Source of the DNA: Microbacteriaceae bacterium PS02068
GTDB lineage: Bacteria; Actinomycetota; Actinomycetes; Actinomycetales; Microbacteriaceae
DNA length: 44,624 nt
NCBI GenBank assembly: GCA_029959325.1
Contig: JASCPF010000021.1
Span: 1 to 44,624 of the forward strand
Direction of reading: 5' to 3'
In this document: positions 43,327-44,624 of the stretch, piece by piece
How positions within the stretch are numbered: the stretch's first letter is position 1
Layout: every line of letters begins with the position of its first letter
Position numbers and translations under genes: made by a program
The notes under the pieces: generated by a model
The model's database searches: none
Told to the model about the DNA's origin: nothing
Seen by the model: the letters and a program-made list of their open reading frames with translations, nothing else

Positions 43327-44624
43327 TCAGCGCCCGCTGACCGTGCCGAAGAGGCGCGCGATCGGCGCGAGGACGAGCGGCCGCGCCGCGACCCACGCGA
43401 CGGCGATGACGACGAGGGATGCCACGAAGAACCAGAACCCGGTCCAGTTGTCGGCGTAGGCGTTCGGGTCGACAGACCCCTGCGCGGCGTACATGTGGCC
43501 CAGGTTCCGCAGCGCCCCCGTCGCGAACACGAGGAACACGTGGATCGCGATGAACACGACGAAGTAGAGCATCGTCGGGAAGTGCACCTTGCGTGCCCAC
43601 TCGATCGGGTACGCGGCGCTGAGCTTCGCGCTCTTCTTCGGCCACAGCGCGCTCATGCGGAAGCCCGTCGCGATCGCGAGCGGGGCGGCAAGGAACACCG
43701 TGGAGAAGTACGCGAGCTGCTGTAGCGCGTTGTAGTTCACCCAGCCGTTCTCGGTCGGCCAGTCGAGCGACACGTACTGCAGCGCGGCGCTGATCGCGTT
43801 CGGGAAGACCTCCCAGCTCGTCGGCACGATGCGCATCCACTGACCCGTGACGAACAGCAGCACGACGAACACGAGCCCGTTGACGATCCACAGCAGGTCG
43901 AGCGACTGGTGGAACCAGATCGTGAGGCTCGTCTTGCCCTTGCGGTTGTTCTTCGGAGTCCAGAAGACGGTGGGCCGCTTCTCGGTGCGGATCGTGAGAC
44001 CCGTGCGAATGATCAGCACCATCAGGAAGACGTTGAAGAAGTGCTGCCAGCCGAGCCAGGCCGGGAAGCCCACGGGCGCACCCTCGGGCAGGTGATACTC
44101 GCCCGGGTAGGTTGCGACGAAGTCCTGCATGAAGCCAAGGCTCAGGAAGAAGCGCACGAACAGCACGGCCATCGCCGCGGCGAAGAGCAGGCCGACTCCC
44201 CCGACGATGACGGCGCCCGCCCACTGCACCTTGGTGAAGGGTCCGATGCGCTGCGGCTCGGGCGCCGGTGTCGGGCGGTGGCTCGCGGCACGCCCCGGCC
44301 AGACCGAGGGGGTGAAGGGCAGCGGCGCGCGGGGGCCGTCGGCCGCGCGCGCGATGGGTGCGGCGACGTCGCCGGCATGCGCGTTCACTCCGCCGGTCGC
44401 GGCAGCGGCACCCCTGGTCCCCGAGCTTGTCGAGGGGTCGTCCACGCGCGCCGCCGACGACGCTTCGACAAGCTCAGCGACCGGGGACGGGATCGGGCCC
44501 GACGCGGCAACCGGGGTCGAGGCCTCGTCCGCGGCGGAGGCGGCAATCGGGGCGGGGGCGACGCCGGCCGGCGGCCACGGCTCGCCACCCGGGTCGCGCG
44601 GCAGCCCACGACGCAGCTCGGCGC
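43327..44624 (-). CDS. Cytochrome b / b561-like membrane subunit (5' end cut by window edge)
   Basis: The frame is open to the window edge, so the start codon lies outside. The N-terminal part visible (about 100 residues) is a Pro/Ala-rich linker beginning AELRRGLPRDPGGEPWPPAG and containing two repeat-encoded segments. Then come five hydrophobic segments with His residues suited to bind heme b: WLGWQHFFNVFLMVLIIRTG, WFHQSLDLLWIVNGLVFVV, and TMLYFVVFIAIHVFLVFATG. It resembles formate-dehydrogenase gamma / cytochrome b561 subunits, passing electrons between quinones and a periplasmic oxidoreductase, possibly encoded beyond the edge. A GTG at 44445 would be an internal start only. Confidence 0.85.
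   Translation of the reverse strand, partial: AELRRGLPRDPGGEPWPPAGVAPAPIAASAADEASTPVAASGPIPSPVAELVEASSAARVDDPSTSSGTRGAAAATGGVNAHAGDVAAPIARAADGPRAPLPFTPSVWPGRAASHRPTPAPEPQRIGPFTKVQWAGAVIVGGVGLLFAAAMAVLFVRFFLSLGFMQDFVATYPGEYHLPEGAPVGFPAWLGWQHFFNVFLMVLIIRTGLTIRTEKRPTVFWTPKNNRKGKTSLTIWFHQSLDLLWIVNGLVFVVLLFVTGQWMRIVPTSWEVFPNAISAALQYVSLDWPTENGWVNYNALQQLAYFSTVFLAAPLAIATGFRMSALWPKKSAKLSAAYPIEWARKVHFPTMLYFVVFIAIHVFLVFATGALRNLGHMYAAQGSVDPNAYADNWTGFWFFVASLVVIAVAWVAARPLVLAPIARLFGTVSGR
44416..44491. repeat. Two inverted dispersed repeats in the cytochrome b gene linker
   Basis: CCCCGAGCTTGTCGAGGGG (44419-44437) and GCTTCGACAAGCTCAGCGAC (44462-44481) lie in opposite orientations 25 bp apart and could fold on each other. 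Both are translated in frame, as DDPSTSSGT and AELVEAS, in the flexible segment before the first membrane helix. Confidence 0.7.

Noticed and set aside
44442..44624. Start of the cytochrome b protein at GTG 44445
   Set aside because: The frame remains open to the window edge and encodes a plausible N-terminal linker, so the true start is outside.

Overview
The window is a dense, roughly 70% G+C chromosomal segment from a high-GC actinobacterium. Gene content, GTG starts, many ATGA/GTGA start-stop overlaps, probable leaderless starts and a dispersed CCCTGAGCTTGTCGAAGGG-type repeat all fit Microbacteriaceae, most likely Microbacterium or a close relative; the genus is an inference. I see no rRNA, tRNA, CRISPR array, intact insertion sequence or prophage. 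About 34 protein genes fill almost the whole window; the first (LacI-type) and last (cytochrome b) run off the edges.

Layout. 1-3.1 kb: a LacI regulator diverging from galT-galK (Leloir pathway). 3.1-7.5 kb: a GH3 beta-glycosidase and an MFS sugar transporter, diverging from a TetR regulator. 7.5-12 kb: a minus-strand run of carboxylesterase, DNA methyltransferase, lipoate ligase and alpha/beta hydrolase. 12.1-14 kb: MarR regulator and MFS exporter. 14.2-20.4 kb: L-rhamnose catabolism, with a LacI regulator diverging from rhaM-rhaI-rhaD(aldolase/dehydrogenase)-rhaB. 20.6-22.6 kb: two membrane proteins and a MerR regulator. 22.8-26.5 kb: methylcrotonyl-CoA-type carboxylase beta and biotin-carrying alpha subunits. 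26.5-30.4 kb: a VapC remnant and a conserved transglutaminase / alpha-E / circularly permuted ATP-grasp trio. 30.5-32.1 kb: a membrane-anchored sulfite-oxidase-type molybdoenzyme. 32.3-35.3 kb: ornithine aminotransferase, an arginine-modifying enzyme and a TetR regulator. 35.6-37.3 kb: a self-regulated membrane protein / XRE / quinone-oxidoreductase operon. 37.4-42.1 kb: bifunctional PutA diverging from a LysR regulator. 42.1-44.6 kb: thioesterase, GNAT acetyltransferase and a cytochrome b membrane subunit.

The metabolic theme is uptake and degradation of sugars and amino acids: galactose, beta-glycosides, rhamnose, leucine (carboxylase), arginine/ornithine and proline. The arginine enzyme, RocD and the P5C dehydrogenase half of PutA could together take arginine to glutamate. 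Nearly every catabolic unit has its own regulator beside it, and several promoters with matching operators can be read directly.

The most unusual material is non-coding. Every convergent gene junction with a spacer over 100 bp (six of six) carries a strong palindrome, including a family of 73-bp hairpin units in tandem pairs at two distant sites, a 67-bp palindromic element present twice, and a nested long palindrome behind galK. A second repeat class has entered genes in frame (GH3, rhaD, accD, the arginine enzyme, putA, cytochrome b), and the methyltransferase carries a separate repeat insertion.
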